Position numbers and translations under genes: made by a program. The notes beneath the pieces were generated by a model. The model saw only the letters and a list, made by a program, of their open reading frames with translations. It searched no databases and was not told the origin of the DNA. Below are positions 38,596 through 51,189 of a DNA stretch of 64,000 nucleotides, one piece after another. Location: the NCBI GenBank assembly GCA_015698045.1, contig BLAL01000191.1, forward strand, positions 554,001 to 618,000. Direction: 5' to 3'. This DNA is from Rhizophagus clarus. Lineage: Eukaryota; Glomeromycota; Glomeromycetes; Glomerales; Glomeraceae. Numbering within the stretch: position 1 is the stretch's first letter; the number at the start of each line of letters is the position of its first letter.

Positions 38596-40702
38596 TTTAG
38601 GATCCAAAACATGAAAAAAAATGGCAAGAAACGCTACTATGTCTGGTGCCTGTTTACTCATTTTTGGGAATTCTACTGTCTGATTTGATCAGTTATTAAA
38701 ATTGTCTCTTAAAGAAGATAGTGTCATGTATAAACGGAATATTGTAAGATTGGATCGACAAGACGATAATGCAGCATATAGAGTGTTTTGCTGGAATAAC
38801 TACTAGATGAAAAAAAGATTTACCTTTTGAACAACATGGTCTATTCATTTATCTTTTTATAATGGGTAAATGTTTAATTTTGTATTTAATTTAAATTATT
38901 AATTTATGAAGTATTTTTTTAATAAGAATTTTTTTATTTATTAACTAAATTTAGGCGAACTTATTGATAGCTATCTCAATCAAAATATTACACATCATGA
39001 AAGGATCAAAATGGCCATTACTGCATATTTCTTTTTACATCTATGGAAATATCATATCGAAACTCTTAGCAATTTTTATCCCTCTTATATATCTATTTCA
39101 AGAAACTTTTTGGCAATGCAAACTTTTAATATTATGATTAGTCTAGTTGAATCATTAGTTCTTTTAATTAAGATTCATCAAGATTATTACAAGGATATTC
39201 CATTATTACCATGGAAATACGGCACTGAATCATGCGAACATATTTTTAATATTTCTTGCCAATTTTGTTCTGATTTTAATTATTTAGAAATTATTCAAAT
39301 AGTTACAAAAATTAACCAATATCTTAGATCTGTTAAATCTGATGATTTAATATTTAGGAAGGAAAAAAAGATGCGCGAAGGTGAGTATTATTTATTTTTT
39401 GATCATATATTATTTTTGTATTCACATAATTTATTATATTTGATTTATTTTTAGGTTATGATTTTAATGAATACGAAGAAATTAATCTTATAGGTGATAA
39501 TCTTGAATGTTTACACTACTGGCCATCTGATACTGAAATTGACAATGCAATCAAAGTGGGTTATGAAAAAGCAGTTCATCTAGCAAAATATTTGGAAATG
39601 ATTGCCATACCAAATAATGCTCATTATTTTGCTATTTATAAAAGATTTTCTACCCTACAACTAGAAGATTTTTGGGATGATAATCCAAAGTTTAAGTATA
39701 CAGATGATGAAGTAGTTAATAATAATAGTATAAATATTTTTCAAAGTATAAACTGCGCAATATCTAAATTATCAAATCAAGAAAGTCAAGAAGAACCTGA
39801 TCCATCAGATTCAGATATAGCATCATCACTAAAAAAAAATTATGGAACCTGTCAAGTAATTGTAAAACATATCAAAAAATTACCTAATGTTTTATGGTAT
39901 CCAAATCGTAAGTAATTTAGTTATTATTATTTAATATTTCTTTTCAAATCTAATTTATTATATTTATATTTTTAGATCATAAAGACTTTGACTACCTTTT
40001 AGATGATGGGTTATTAAATATTGAATATTTTTTAAATTCACGCCAATATCATGATGCTTATTCAAATAGAAAACTTGAGTGCAAAAATATCTTATTAAAA
40101 AATCATAATAGCAAAATTGATGGTGAATTTGACATTAATAAAGCAAGTGGTTTAGTTTCGTATTTAACTAAAAATGATTCTATATTTAATAAATCACGAG
40201 AAAATCAATGAAAATCAGATGGAATAATTAATTATAATATGCATAAAGGGCATAATTTACCAGGTAAAGTTAGTATTCTTATTAATTTTTTAATTTTTCT
40301 AACTTTATTTTATATTTTTTAGAAAATCTTTTGTGTGCTAATATGACTATTCTTTTTCCATTACAAGTTGGTTCTTATATAATAGCTATATTTGATAATA
40401 CACTTTGTATTGCTCAAATTATTGCTATGTATGAAAAAAAGCTTCAATGCATTCTTACATTGATACACCTATTACAAATCTCAAATCTCTTTCTTATATA
40501 TCTATAAAAATTTATTTTCATGTTAATGGCGCAATTTTTTCAGAAATTTGGGATTATTCTTTTTGTATTTTTTCTCATGTTGAACCATTATATATCACTT
40601 ACCATTTGGCTTCTAAAGATATTAGTATTAATGAAAAAATACTGGTTCTTAAAGGAAATGCAAAAAAAATTTTTAATGAACTTAAAAAACTTTGATACAT
40701 AG
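38596..40702 (+). pseudogene. C-terminal half of the unassigned DDE-like transposase family
   Basis: It opens with DPKHEKKMARNATMSGACLL, likely the third catalytic region, followed by a TGA where Trp or a similar residue is expected. After an intron (about 38865-38955) come ITAYFFLHLWKYHIETLSNF and YGTESCEHIFNISCQFCSDF. Then, behind further introns with GT/AG borders, come acidic segments (WDDNPKFKYTDDE), LLCANMTILFPLQVGSYIIA and a final basic segment ending GNAKKIFNELKKL with TGA at about 40693. It matches the minus-strand copy at 10462-12690 in order. There are several stops, so it is inactive. It lacks the N-terminal half seen at 13784-15706 and 48530-50761. Confidence 0.55.
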
Positions 40703-41032
40703 AATAAACAATTAATCAATTAATAATAAAAATACTAAAAATAATTATATAAAGTCATATTTTGAATTTTAGCGAATTTTATATAAATTTAAATGTGATA
40801 ATCTGATTTTGAGCAAATTAATCTAATTTCAAAAGGAGCAAAAAGTGGATAATTTCATGCAGATCAGTTGTGAGTTCTAGATGTAATGTCTGGAGTCCTA
40901 TTGCGATTACTAATGTAAATTTATTTATTTATTTATAATAATAAAATTCATAATAAAATTCATAATGATAATAATTATAATTAATTATAAAATATTAGTA
41001 TGCCACCTTAAAATAAAACATCACTTTTCAAC
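40703..41032. other. Intergenic, no gene seen
   Basis: AT-rich spacer between convergent coding remnants. It contains ATAATAATAAAATTCATAATAAAATTC simple repeats. Confidence 0.4.
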
Positions 41033-43470
41033 CTATGAATCATCATAAAACAAGTCATCATACAACGTCATTAATTTATCATCACCTCTGAGAATTATAT
41101 CTGCTTCCTCCTCCTCTTCAAAAGAGCCTGTTTTTGGGATTTCTGGAACTTCTTTCCTCAATATCTTCTGTGCGTCATGTATAGTAAAACCTCTTTTTTT
41201 TCGAATAAATTCTAATAAAGTATTAATTTGAATTTTATCTAACTGAATAGATTTCAAATTATATAAATTGGTTTAAATAACAGCCACATACCTTAAATTT
41301 CTGATATCATCATTCTAGAGGTTTTTTTCTACACTCTACGTCAGAGTAGCTAGGATTCAATACTATATCGCATATTACCGACGTATAAATATAGATATTC
41401 TGAAATGACTCGTCAGTATCAGATATTGCGAGAAATGTGAGTTTTGTTATATTTTCAATTACATTATCGTTATCATCATATAACTTATTATAACACTCTT
41501 TAACTTGTGGTAAATTTTTCTAACTTGTTATATCTTGCGAGCTTTTTCGTTTATTACCACTTATTGATTGTAGACTGAATTCCTTAAAAATAGTGCTTTT
41601 CACTACTGCAACGTATACTCCTCTCATATTTTTCATTTTTTGCATGAGCTATAAAAGAAAATAAAAAATCCATAATGATAATTGAAAAATTTAAATTAAA
41701 CACAACAGTTATGATTACGATTATTAATGATAATCACCATAGAATGATAGTGTCCTGAAAATGTGTTTGTCCACTCTTTATAGCCTACTTCGCAAAGATA
41801 ATCAGGATGATATTGATTTAGCCAATTTTTGAGCTTCAACTTAAAATTTTCAAAGGTAGGATATTATCTCAGTGTTGGCAAGTGACATGAAATGATACAA
41901 ATGATATTAGTGACATGTCACATGTTATTATATCATTTCAAAAGGCAAATGACAAATGATTATCATTTTAAAATATATCATGTGACATGTAATATATTTC
42001 GCATATTTATTCTGTTAACTTTTTATTACATTAGATATTTAATTCAAGTTTATCATTGAACTAACATAAACTGGCATTTCTAAAGATTCATTAAACAAAT
42101 TAAGTAGATTTCATTTAGCTAATGGATTATCTACTGGATGAGTATCCTGCCTACTTACTTCAAAATTATAAGTTTCTTCATTTATAACATCATCGCTATC
42201 TAAATGATTTTCTTTGTCAATCAACTGACAAAAACGTGAAAAAAAATTCAAATCTTTAGATTCATTTTGCATAAAATAAAATGTTATCACTTATTTTTTT
42301 TCCAAATTTAATAAACGAAATATATTTTTGCTGCAAAGTGGATCATCAAATGATAATGACATTATCATTTAAAAATGACACATGTCATTTCGTCACTTGT
42401 TATTTGTAAATAACATTTATTTTAAATGATACGAATTCTTATATCATTTTGATATCATTTGGGATCATTTAAAAATTAGCTAAATGACATTGTCATTTGC
42501 CATCACTGTATTATCTGGAAAGGATTTATTGCACACTGAGTTATAACCTTCCTATATTAGTGTGTGACAATAAATAATTGCAATTATGTTGTGATTTGGT
42601 GACAGATGGTATAAGAGAGAATAGCACCAGGTTTTCGTTAGAAACTTACATTAAAGATCTTTTCGCTTAGGTCAATTTTTTTCTTTTTCTCATTTTGCAA
42701 CTTAATCTGGTTCTGGATCCATCTGACTTTTTCAAGCGTCTCTTTATGTAATTCATATAGAGTTTGTATTTGCCTACCTTGTTTTATAAGCATGTCCTCA
42801 CAACTTTTTCTACTTTTAGGAGGTTGGACATTGATCTCCAGTGTTTCTTCTGCAGTTGTAGTTGACAAGCTTCTTCCATATTCAACAGCTGGCATGATCG
42901 GCTGACTGCACCATACATTTTCTCTATTTGTTTCTGGTACAAGCGTTTCATCACCAGCTGACATTAATGTATTAACCCAGTAAATTGTATTAGATTTAAT
43001 AGATGTAAACTGAAATGAAATGTCGACAATTTTTGAGTCTGAAAATTATCACTTACTTTACTTTAATTGTCTGCCATATGTTTTGAGTTGTTTAGAAATA
43101 TATTCCTTTATTCTTTGATTGTTATCTAAAAAATAAATGATTGATTATGAAAGGTTTATTAACATAATATCTAATAAATCATAATAAATATATATGGATC
43201 ATTACCTTCTGCTAGTAGTGTAGTTTGCAAAGATTCTGCTACTACTTCTATTTTTTCTTGATCACTATCTGATCCCTGGTTACTAGTATCTGATTCTTTG
43301 GCTGTCTTTTTAGCTTGTGAACTAATAATATCTGATTTTTTAGCAGGCTCTTTAGCTTGCGAAGTATCTTTCTGCTTTATGATTTTTATTGAGCCTTCTT
43401 GTTTATTATTATATTCATTATTTGATTCCTGAGACTGTTTATCTTTGTTACCTCTAGTGGAATATTTTTA
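41033..43470 (-). pseudogene. Multi-exon gene of unknown function, interrupted by an hAT MITE
   Basis: From high to low coordinates on the minus strand, the first segment is Lys/Ser/Gln-rich (SQAKEPAKKSDIISSQAKK; about 43440-43250). Next is NNQRIKEYISKQLKTYGRQLK (about 43130-43070). Then a 108-codon coiled segment runs 42964-42638 (MSAGDETLVPETNRENVW...), ending at a clear donor GTAAGT. A segment at about 41860-41740 reads YPTFENFKLKLKNWLNQYHP, followed by MQKMKNMRGVYVAVVKSTIF and LPQVKECYNKLYDDN. The last exon is 41257-41033 (acidic, EEEEEADIIL). At least one in-frame TAG occurs. The MITE at 41870-42508 lies between the coiled segment and YPTFENF, close to the expected acceptor. I remember repeated proteins of this wording in Rhizophagus, but no function. 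Confidence 0.45.
41870..42508. mobile_element. hAT-type MITE, copy B (perfect 8-bp TSD)
   Basis: Ends CAGTGTTGGCAAGTGACATG and CATTTGCCATCACTG, flanked by TATTATCT at 41862-41869 and 42509-42516. It is 639 bp and co-linear with copy A at 11355-12033 except for about 50 bp missing in its right half and about 10 extra bases on the left. Confidence 0.93.
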
Positions 43471-43479
43471 TTTTTTTGG

Positions 43480-43740
43480 CATTTTTTTAAAAAAGGTTTG
43501 AAACAAATTAGTAAAAAAAGAAAGATATAAATGGTTAGACTGAAGAAGAGCAAAGAAAAATTTAGTATAAAGTAGAAAAAGGAGCGAACGAAAAAGAATT
43601 GAAAAAGAAGCAGACAAAAAAGAATTGAAGAAGAAGCGGACAAAAAAGGATTGAAGAAGAAGCGGACAAAAAAGGATTGAAGAAGATTTGAATGTAAAAT
43701 CAGAGATAAAAAAAGTTTAAAAAAAAGGTTGGAAAAGTAT
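43480..43740. repeat. Purine-rich GAAGAAGCGGACAAAAAAGGA repeats
   Basis: Four to five imperfect copies of a roughly 27-bp purine-rich unit (GAAGAAGAAGCGGACAAAAAA). A minus-strand Phe/Leu-rich frame here is the complement of the repeat and is not a gene. Confidence 0.6.
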
Positions 43741-43829
43741 TCTATATATAAACTTTTCTAAAGTTTGATAAACTATTTAGATCAGTAAAACTCGATATGA
43801 CGTGTAAATAATTATAATGTATACAAATT

Positions 43830-44360
43830 AAATTATTATAGCGATGCGTTATTAATTATAATGCATAATTAATATATTATAACGATGCATATTAGTTAAT
43901 TGTACTCAAAATTAAATGGATTAAACAAGGGATAACGACGCATATTAATTAATTGTACTCAAAATTAAATGGATTAAACAAGAGATAATAATGCATATTA
44001 GTTAATTGTACTCAAAATTAAATGGATTAAACAAGGGATAACGACGCATATTATTTAATTGTACTCTAAAATTAAATAAATTTGAGGAATAACAATGTAT
44101 ATTAGTTAATTGTAAATAAATTCGAGGGATAATGATGCATATTAATTATTTGTAAATAAATTTGAGGGATATGGTAACAATGCACATTAGTTAACTAAAA
44201 ATATTCAATCATAGTAGTAAATGATATCGAACTCTTTCAATTACTCAAAATTAAATAAATTATTTGAAAATTTAACAATACAAAACAATACAATTAATCG
44301 AGATATAATGATGCATATTTAATTGTTATACTCAAAAATTAAATAGATCAATAATACAAT
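43830..44360. repeat. Subterminal-type tandem repeats left of the Plavaka gene
   Basis: About seven imperfect units of GATAACGACGCATATTAATTAATTGTACTCAAAATTAAATGGATTAAACAAGG type, 60-70 bp each. The position next to the transposase suggests subterminal repeats of the transposon. Confidence 0.7.
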
Positions 44361-44566
44361 TAAGAAAAGTCTAAAAATATCTATATTGTTTACTAATAAA
44401 ACTGATCATCGTTTACTACTAGTAAAGCTGAAATAATGAAATATATATATTACATTATTTTTTGGTTTTGTTCAGGCAATAAATTCCATTTTTACTAGTT
44501 TTGTTCAGGCAATAAATTCACTTTCATAAAATTTGGTTCCATTCACTATTGCTAAAATCATTCAAA

Positions 44567-47500
44567 ATGACCTATAAATGTTCATATTGTTCATATACTT
44601 TTTTGTCAACTTATGCATTAAAATGACATATTTTGGATAAGCATCAATATATTGACAAAGATGAAGAAGTAACCTTTCAATCAAACATGCTACACGAAGA
44701 ACTTGATCTCTGGGATGATGATGATAAAGAAGTATCAAAAGTGCCATATTATGAAGAATCTGGTCTCTGGGATAATGATCTTTCAATGAAAGATGACGAA
44801 TCTGAATCAAAAATAACATTAAAACAACCCGTAAAATCTCAAGAAAATTTACAAATTTCTGAAGAGTCAAATGAGGAAAGTGGGGAATTTGATGATAATG
44901 ATGAGTCAGATGAGAAAAGTGGTGAATTTGATGATGACGATAATGAGGACAATGAAGTTGACTTAACATACTCGTTATTTATCGATGCTAAAGATTTTTG
45001 TGGGACCACACTAGATGATGTAATAAGAGACAAAACACATCCACCTAACACTGAATGGCTGAATGACATTTATCATGAATTCATGGAAATTGTTATGGAA
45101 TATCAATTATCTAATTTTTGCGGTGATAGGATAATTAAGTTAATCAATAAAAGTAGACAAGAGGCCAAAAAAAACCCATTACCAATAAATACTAAGGAAG
45201 GTCATAGATTTCTTGATGTTAATGAATTTCCTTATATGAAATTCAAAAAAGTCCTTATCACGAAATTCCAGGATAAAGATTATTCTTTTTATTATCAACT
45301 AATAATTCATGGAATTAAAGTTCTGCTTCTTCAATCTGAAATGAATGAAGAATTTGTTTTTAAGTATAAAAATCATAATACATTGATTAAGACTTATGAT
45401 GAACAATTCGAAAGTAATTGGTGGTATATTACGGAAAATAAAATTCCTGTTGATAACAAATTATTATCAATAATAATCTATGCCGATTTCACAACTTGTA
45501 ATCATCTGGACAAAACTTCTGAACATCTTATATATATTTTACTTGGAAATATACCAAATTGGCAGCGAAATAAACTTAATGCTAAAGTATTTGTTGGTTA
45601 TTTGCAAAATTGAAAGCAAAAGATAATAATATAAGGAATTCTGAGTCTTTCCAAAAATTACAGAGACTCATTTTTCAGAGATGTCTCTGAATATTATTAT
45701 CACTGATAATAAATCAAAATGACATGTATTTAGTTGTTCAAAATAAAATACATTTATTTACATCAAAATTATCAGTTATCCTTGCTGATATGGTGGAAGC
45801 AGAAGCATTTACCCAATATATCTTTCATTAACTTCTAAATGACCATGTTATTATTGCTTGATAAATAACAAAGATCTTAATAATATGACATTATCTTATA
45901 TTGATTTATGAACTCCAGAAAAGATGAAACTAGCTATTAGTGAGAATCAAGCAAGTGAATTTTCGATTCATAAGAAGTTTAATTATTTTTAGGATTTTGA
46001 CGATTTTAATATTTATGAGGCGATTACTCCAGATCGTATGTATTTACTCGACCTTGGAATAATAAAGTATTTTATAGAATTTACTCGTAAATTATTACAC
46101 TGAAAGATCAGCAATAGAGCAGTAAAAGATATGGACTACAGATTGTGTGCAATCTCACAATATCCAGGCTTAATAATATTAAAAAATGGATTGAAAAATA
46201 TATCTAAATTTACTGCCAATGATTATCGTAATATAATGAAAGTGATTATTTTTGTTATAGATAATTTATACGATGATTATAAAGAAGGTGGAATACCATG
46301 TAAGAGACTATGCAACATTTTTCATAAATATTTGGTAATGTATATAAAGTTAGTCAGGAGTCATTTATGGATACCAAGTTAACAGAATTAGAGGTAAATA
46401 TTGATTATTAATTCTAAATCAAATCTTTAATTAGTATTTAATTTTTTTAAAAATTTATTACTACTATTACTAAACGTTAATAACTGAATTCTGTCAAGAA
46501 TTTGTAACGATATTTGCTGAATATTCTTCAAGTCGCTGTAAAATACCTAAACTTCATGTACTTCATTATCATGTAATTCCATCAATTTGACTTTATGGTT
46601 TGATGAATGGGATGTCAACAGAAACTTATGAAACTTTGCATAAGAAGAGCGTTAAAACTCCATATCAAATGACAAATAAAAGAAATTATGTTTCACAAAT
46701 GTTAACTACAGTAATGTCTAGGGGTTAGATAAATAAAATGGGGGACCAACTTAAGGTTATACAGACTGATCAATAAAGGCCAGAACTGTTGTTCTCATAA
46801 ATTAGTTACACAAGCAAAATTTTATATTAAAAATTCACTTTTTTCGATTTTTTCCAAGTTAGACGCATAAGAAAGTAGCCGATCCAAAAAAATTAAGGTC
46901 ATATATATTAGCTTTATATAAACGAAGTCTTTTTATTCAAATTAGACCATTGGTTATTTTTTTTTTAGTTTTATATATTTTTACTACTTAACAATAGAAA
47001 TTAGAAATTTTTTTTTTATTTTTTTTTAGATCTCCAATAAACAAATTATAAATATTTTTTTTAAAAAACATTTAAAAATAGTGTTTTCTTCTTTTATTGT
47101 GTATTTTTTTCAAATATTTAATAAAATTTTATATAGTTTTGAGGTATTTCATATAGCCGATCCTGTTTTTTAAAAGATATAAACGCGAAACTTTAATAAA
47201 AATCATATATTCTAATAGTTTCGTATTCTATTATTGCCGATCTGCAATTTTTTTTCATAGATTATATTGATTATTGGTCAATCTTGTGTCTTAAATATGG
47301 GGTAAAATCACTTTTTAATAGTGTTACATATAAAATTACATATGGTATCAGTTTCAGCAATCATTGATCAACCTGTATAACCTATGAGTTGGCCCCCCTG
47401 TTTATTTATCTAACCCCTAGGTAATATTATATGATCTGTTTCGTCATAATCTATTTTAATCGATTAATTTAAATTTGATACGATAGGTGCGATGTCAATA

Positions 47501-48149
47501 TTTAACCTTGAAACAAAAAAAAACCTACGATAAGGAGATCTAGTGGATTTTGAAATCTTTTATAGGAGTTCAAATTTACTGAAATTGAAACAACAGTTTC
47601 TAAAATAAAACAAGACACTGATATCCATCATCTGTATAAAGAAGGGTTTGATAATCTTCATGCAGGTTTTGAAGAGTTTTTGACGGAAAATGAGTTAGAA
47701 TATGATTATGAATCTGGGCATTTTAAAATATATTCTAGTGTAGCTGTTGAATCAACTGATATTATCCAAACAGTAGGAACCTTTTATGGTAATGAATGGT
47801 TCAGTGATGTAGTAGTCTCATCTGAAAAAACTGCGTGGTATGGAAAGGTATGATATGCTTAAAATTTTTTATTAAGATTTTTGTTATGACGACATGTTAT
47901 TAACTAAATTAAATTTAGGCACTTTTATTATTGAAATTTTCTGCAAAAGGTTTAAAAGAGCCAGTAAATCTTGCTTTGTTACGATGATATGAAGAAGTAC
48001 AAGAAGAAGAGATCATATACGACTGTCCAAGATTATGGCTAACTGATCAATATACATGTGTTTACTTAGATTCAGTTGATATGTCAGTTCACATTATACC
48101 AAGAAATAACTGTGAAAATGAATATTTTGTTAATACGTATATTTTTTAA
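44567..48149 (+). pseudogene. Plavaka-type (KDZ superfamily) transposase
   Basis: ATG at 44567 opens a C2H2-like finger (YKCSYCSYTF..., HILDKHQ), broken by a TGA. An unbroken stretch at 44633-45613 has an acidic linker, then WLNDIYHEFMEIVMEYQLSN and IIYADFTTCNHLDKTSEHLI with TLGNIP-like ILLGNIPNWQRNK, landmarks of Plavaka transposases. Downstream are ITPDRMYLLDLGIIKYFIEF, SQYPGLIILKNGLKNISKFT and LHVLHYHVIPSI. After an intron and a nested MITE come FYGNEWFSDVVVSSEKTAWY and a C-terminal DMSVHIIPRNNCENEYFVN. Several TGA/TAA stops interrupt it, so it is inactive. Introns at about 46390-46470, 47420-47560 and 47850-47920 have GT/AG borders. Confidence 0.8.
46721..47417. mobile_element. TA-flanked MITE inside the Plavaka gene
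   Basis: The ends GGGGTTAGATAAATAAAATG and AACAGGGG-type complement (CTGTTTATTTATCTAACCCC) are inverted for about 50 bp, continuing into ACTGATCAAT/ATTGATCAACC. TA flanks both ends (46719-46720 and 47418-47419). It sits at the very end of a transposase exon: GGTAATATT resumes right after the right TA as a plausible splice donor. It has 697 bp and no coding capacity. Confidence 0.88.
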
Positions 48150-48239
48150 AGTGTAAAATGAAATTAGATTAATATTCTTAGTATTTATTTGTATATGAGT
48201 GCGTTTTATGATTTATTAATGAAATAATAAATAATGGAT

Positions 48240-48480
48240 TTAACTTGATTATTTTTGATAATTATCAAATATCGCAAATTATCGTCAAGATTATTTTCAA
48301 TAATTGTCAATATCGCAAATTATCGTAGAGATTATTTTTGATAATTGTCAATATCGCAAATTATTAGTATGATTATTTTCGATAATTATCAATATCACAA
48401 ATCATCGTCAAGATTATTTTTGATAATTGTCAATATCGCAAATTATCAGTATGATTATTTTAGAAAAAGTTAAATATCGT
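48240..48480. repeat. GATTATTTTTGATAATTGTC tandem repeats
   Basis: Five units of about 45 bp, GATAATTGTCAATATCGCAAATTATCGT type, just downstream of the Plavaka gene. They are probably its right subterminal repeats. Confidence 0.75.
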
Positions 48481-48529
48481 TGTATAACTGTGAGATAATT
48501 ATCAAATATTATCACATTATGTTAACCAT

Positions 48530-50761
48530 CGATTTATAAATACAATATTTATCGATAAAGTAATAATTATTGATGTATATCTTCTGAAAAAATTTCCTGA
48601 TGTATTAAACATTTTACTAAGTGTAAGTATTTGGTTGTATCTTGCTGTTCCAGTTCCTAAAGTAAGTAATCTAGCACTAGAAAATAATGCATTTCTCCCA
48701 CTTTTTTTCCCCATGTTTAGTATCTTGAATATAAATTACTAGGCCAATTCCAAGAAAAACTGGGCATTTAAACTTTATATTATACAGTTTATCTTCAAAA
48801 ATAATATTTTCAGTGGTTGGTATATTCATTAACATTGATTGTGCACTGAATTCGTTTGCTGCTCCATTTGAACCAAATAATACAATATTAATTTTCAATT
48901 ACGCTGCATACTGTAAAACTTTTTGATGATAAGCCAAAATATTAGCAGCTTTTTCTTTATTGTTATTTGGAATCAAGCCAATAACTATTAGTGAAATTTT
49001 GGGTAAAGGGATTTAAAAAAAAAAATTTAAATGTTAGTATATTGAATTTTAAAATGTAATAATTAATGAATTGCACCATTAAATAAATACCTGAAGTAAA
49101 TAAATTTGAACTTGTTTTGCTATAGCATTTTCAACCTTTATTTTATCAATAATTGTAATGACTTCTTTATAATTTGAAACTTTTGTTTCAAAAACTAGTA
49201 AGATTGATTTAATAACACAACCTAAAGTTGCTGAATAACTAAGACTCACTTTTAATTTCGTATTGTCTATCATAGTAGCAACAGGTCCATTATAATTTAA
49301 TGAAATAGCAAATTTTTTAAATCACAACATATTTTCATAACAAATATCTGTATTACTAATTGATTCACCTGATTGTGCATGATGTAATCTAAAAAGATAT
49401 AAAATCAGTTAGATATATAATCAAATATTGATATGTAATAAAATATTTACCTAATATTGCGAAGCATTTGTCCAGCTAAATTTTGTTTAAATATTTCATA
49501 CTCTCTTGTCCCAAATGATGCTAAAATAATTGTAAAATTTGTAAAATTCTCTGAATATTTTAAATTTTGATTCCCTTTATTTCTTTCTTTACGACCTGCT
49601 ATTTTTACCATTATTTTACATAATCCTTCAAAAACTTTTTTGTTCTTAAATATTCCTTGATGACCTTTTTCTGCTAATTTCTCTCAAAATGAAGAGTCTT
49701 GTATTAAATTCATTGAATAATAAAGCTCGTTAAAATTAAAATCTTTCAAATATTTAAAGATAGGATTTTTTTTAACTAAATATTTTGGTATAAATTTTCG
49801 ATTCTCTATTTTTGGAATTGATCATGTAGTAACATTTTAATTTAATAAAATATACAATTAATATATAAAATTTTTAATATATTTTAAAATTATAATTATC
49901 TTTAAATTTTTATTACTATTTAATTCCATGCATTTATTACAAACATTTTTTTTATTTACAGTTAAAATTTCACATTCCATATTTCGAATACAACCAGCAC
50001 TAAAATCATTACGCCATTTTGCTCTTGTAGTCAATTCATTTTCTAGTTGTACTGCTTCTTTACTCATTAGCCTTTTCCAACTAAAGGTTTTTTCAAATTT
50101 TCTTGGAAATAACTCCTTTTCCAATACTTCAACACACGGTGCTCCACCATAATGAATAACTCTGCCAATTCTTTGCAAATACTTTACGTGTTTCTCTTCT
50201 CTTAATCTAACACAAGAATTTTCTAATTTTGTAGTAATTGTAAAGTAATTTGTAAGTGGATATACTCCTTTTGTCAATAAATAGTGGCCAGTTTTATTAT
50301 GTATTTCTAAATTTTGAGGGTTATAAACTTGATGTAATTTAATAATCTTCCCACATTTGCACTCAACTTTATCATGAATGATAACTTTATTAACTATTGG
50401 ATGTTTTTGTAGGTTTTTATTCTAAATAGAATTAAAATTTAATTAATTAATAAATAAAAAATATTGTTTAAATAAAATAAAAAAAAACTACCTTGATTTG
50501 ATCCAATTTGATTATTTGTTTTTTCTTAAAGCTTTTTTTATCTAATGTATCAGGTGATATTAATGATAATATATTATCATCCTCTGATAATGCATCATTA
50601 TCATCTGATAATATATCATCCTTCTCCTCCTCCAATAATACATTATAATCATCAAATAAATTGTATTCACACTTTTCTGTATCATCTTTATTGTTAAATT
50701 GTGAATCATCTTGTTTTTTAACATTTAATTTGCATTCAGATTCTTTTTTTTTAGGTTCCAT
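48530..50761 (-). pseudogene. N-terminal half of the unassigned DDE-like family, second copy
   Basis: The minus-strand ATG at 50761 starts an acidic segment (MEPKKKESECKLNVKKQDDS...). Next come ECKCGKIIKLHQVYNP and a segment at 50277-49858 with RIGRVIHYGGAPCVEVLEKE and TRAKWRNDFSAGCIRNMEC. Then MIDNTKLKVSLSYSATLGCV (49273) matches TDCTKLKAGLQYSS at 15051, NIVLFGSNGAANEFSAQ (48890) matches SIGSDGAAIEFQAQ at 15512, and QDTKHG (about 48730) matches DPKH at 38600. A one-base shift follows before GRNALFSSARLLTLGTGTARY. The C-terminal half is absent: the copy ends near 48530. Stops and shifts show it is inactive. Confidence 0.55.
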
Positions 50762-50798
50762 AGAAGGAACTAATGAATTTGATTTAAAAATTGGAATA

Positions 50799-51174
50799 AC
50801 ACAGGTCGAAATTAGTTAAATGGGGTATCAATAGGGTATCAATAGGTTATCAATCGGCTATCAATAGGCTACCCTATTGGTAGCCTATTGAACTTGCGCC
50901 ATAATCCGTCACCAATCAGGCAGGCTGATTGATAACCTATTGATAACCTATTGATATCCTATTGATACCCTATTGATACCCTATTTAATAAAAATACTAA
51001 TAGGATACTAATAGGTTATCAATAAGTTATCAATCAGCTATCAATCAGCCTGTCCGATTGGTGACAGATTATGGCGCAAGTTCAATAGGCTACCAATAGG
51101 GTAGCTTATTGATAGCCAATTTATAACCTATTGATACTCTATTGATACCCTATTTAACTAATTTTGACTTGTGT
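50799..51174. repeat. Foldback palindrome, arms about 185 bp
   Basis: The whole segment is close to a single inverted repeat. The left arm begins ACACAGGTCGAAATTAG and runs through GGTATCAATAGGGTATC, CTACCCTATTGGTAGCC and AACTTGCGCCATAATCCG. The right arm returns through the complements to CTAATTTTGACTTGTGT. Each arm contains nested TATCAATAGG repeats and a smaller palindrome. It has no coding capacity. Related fragments lie at 15720-15830 and 38455-38590. Confidence 0.85.
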
Positions 51175-51189
51175 AAAATGATCTGTTTG

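Noticed and set aside
44562..45069. Minus-strand frames opposite the Plavaka gene
   Set aside because: His/Leu- and Ser-rich antisense shadows of the acidic linker and finger region.
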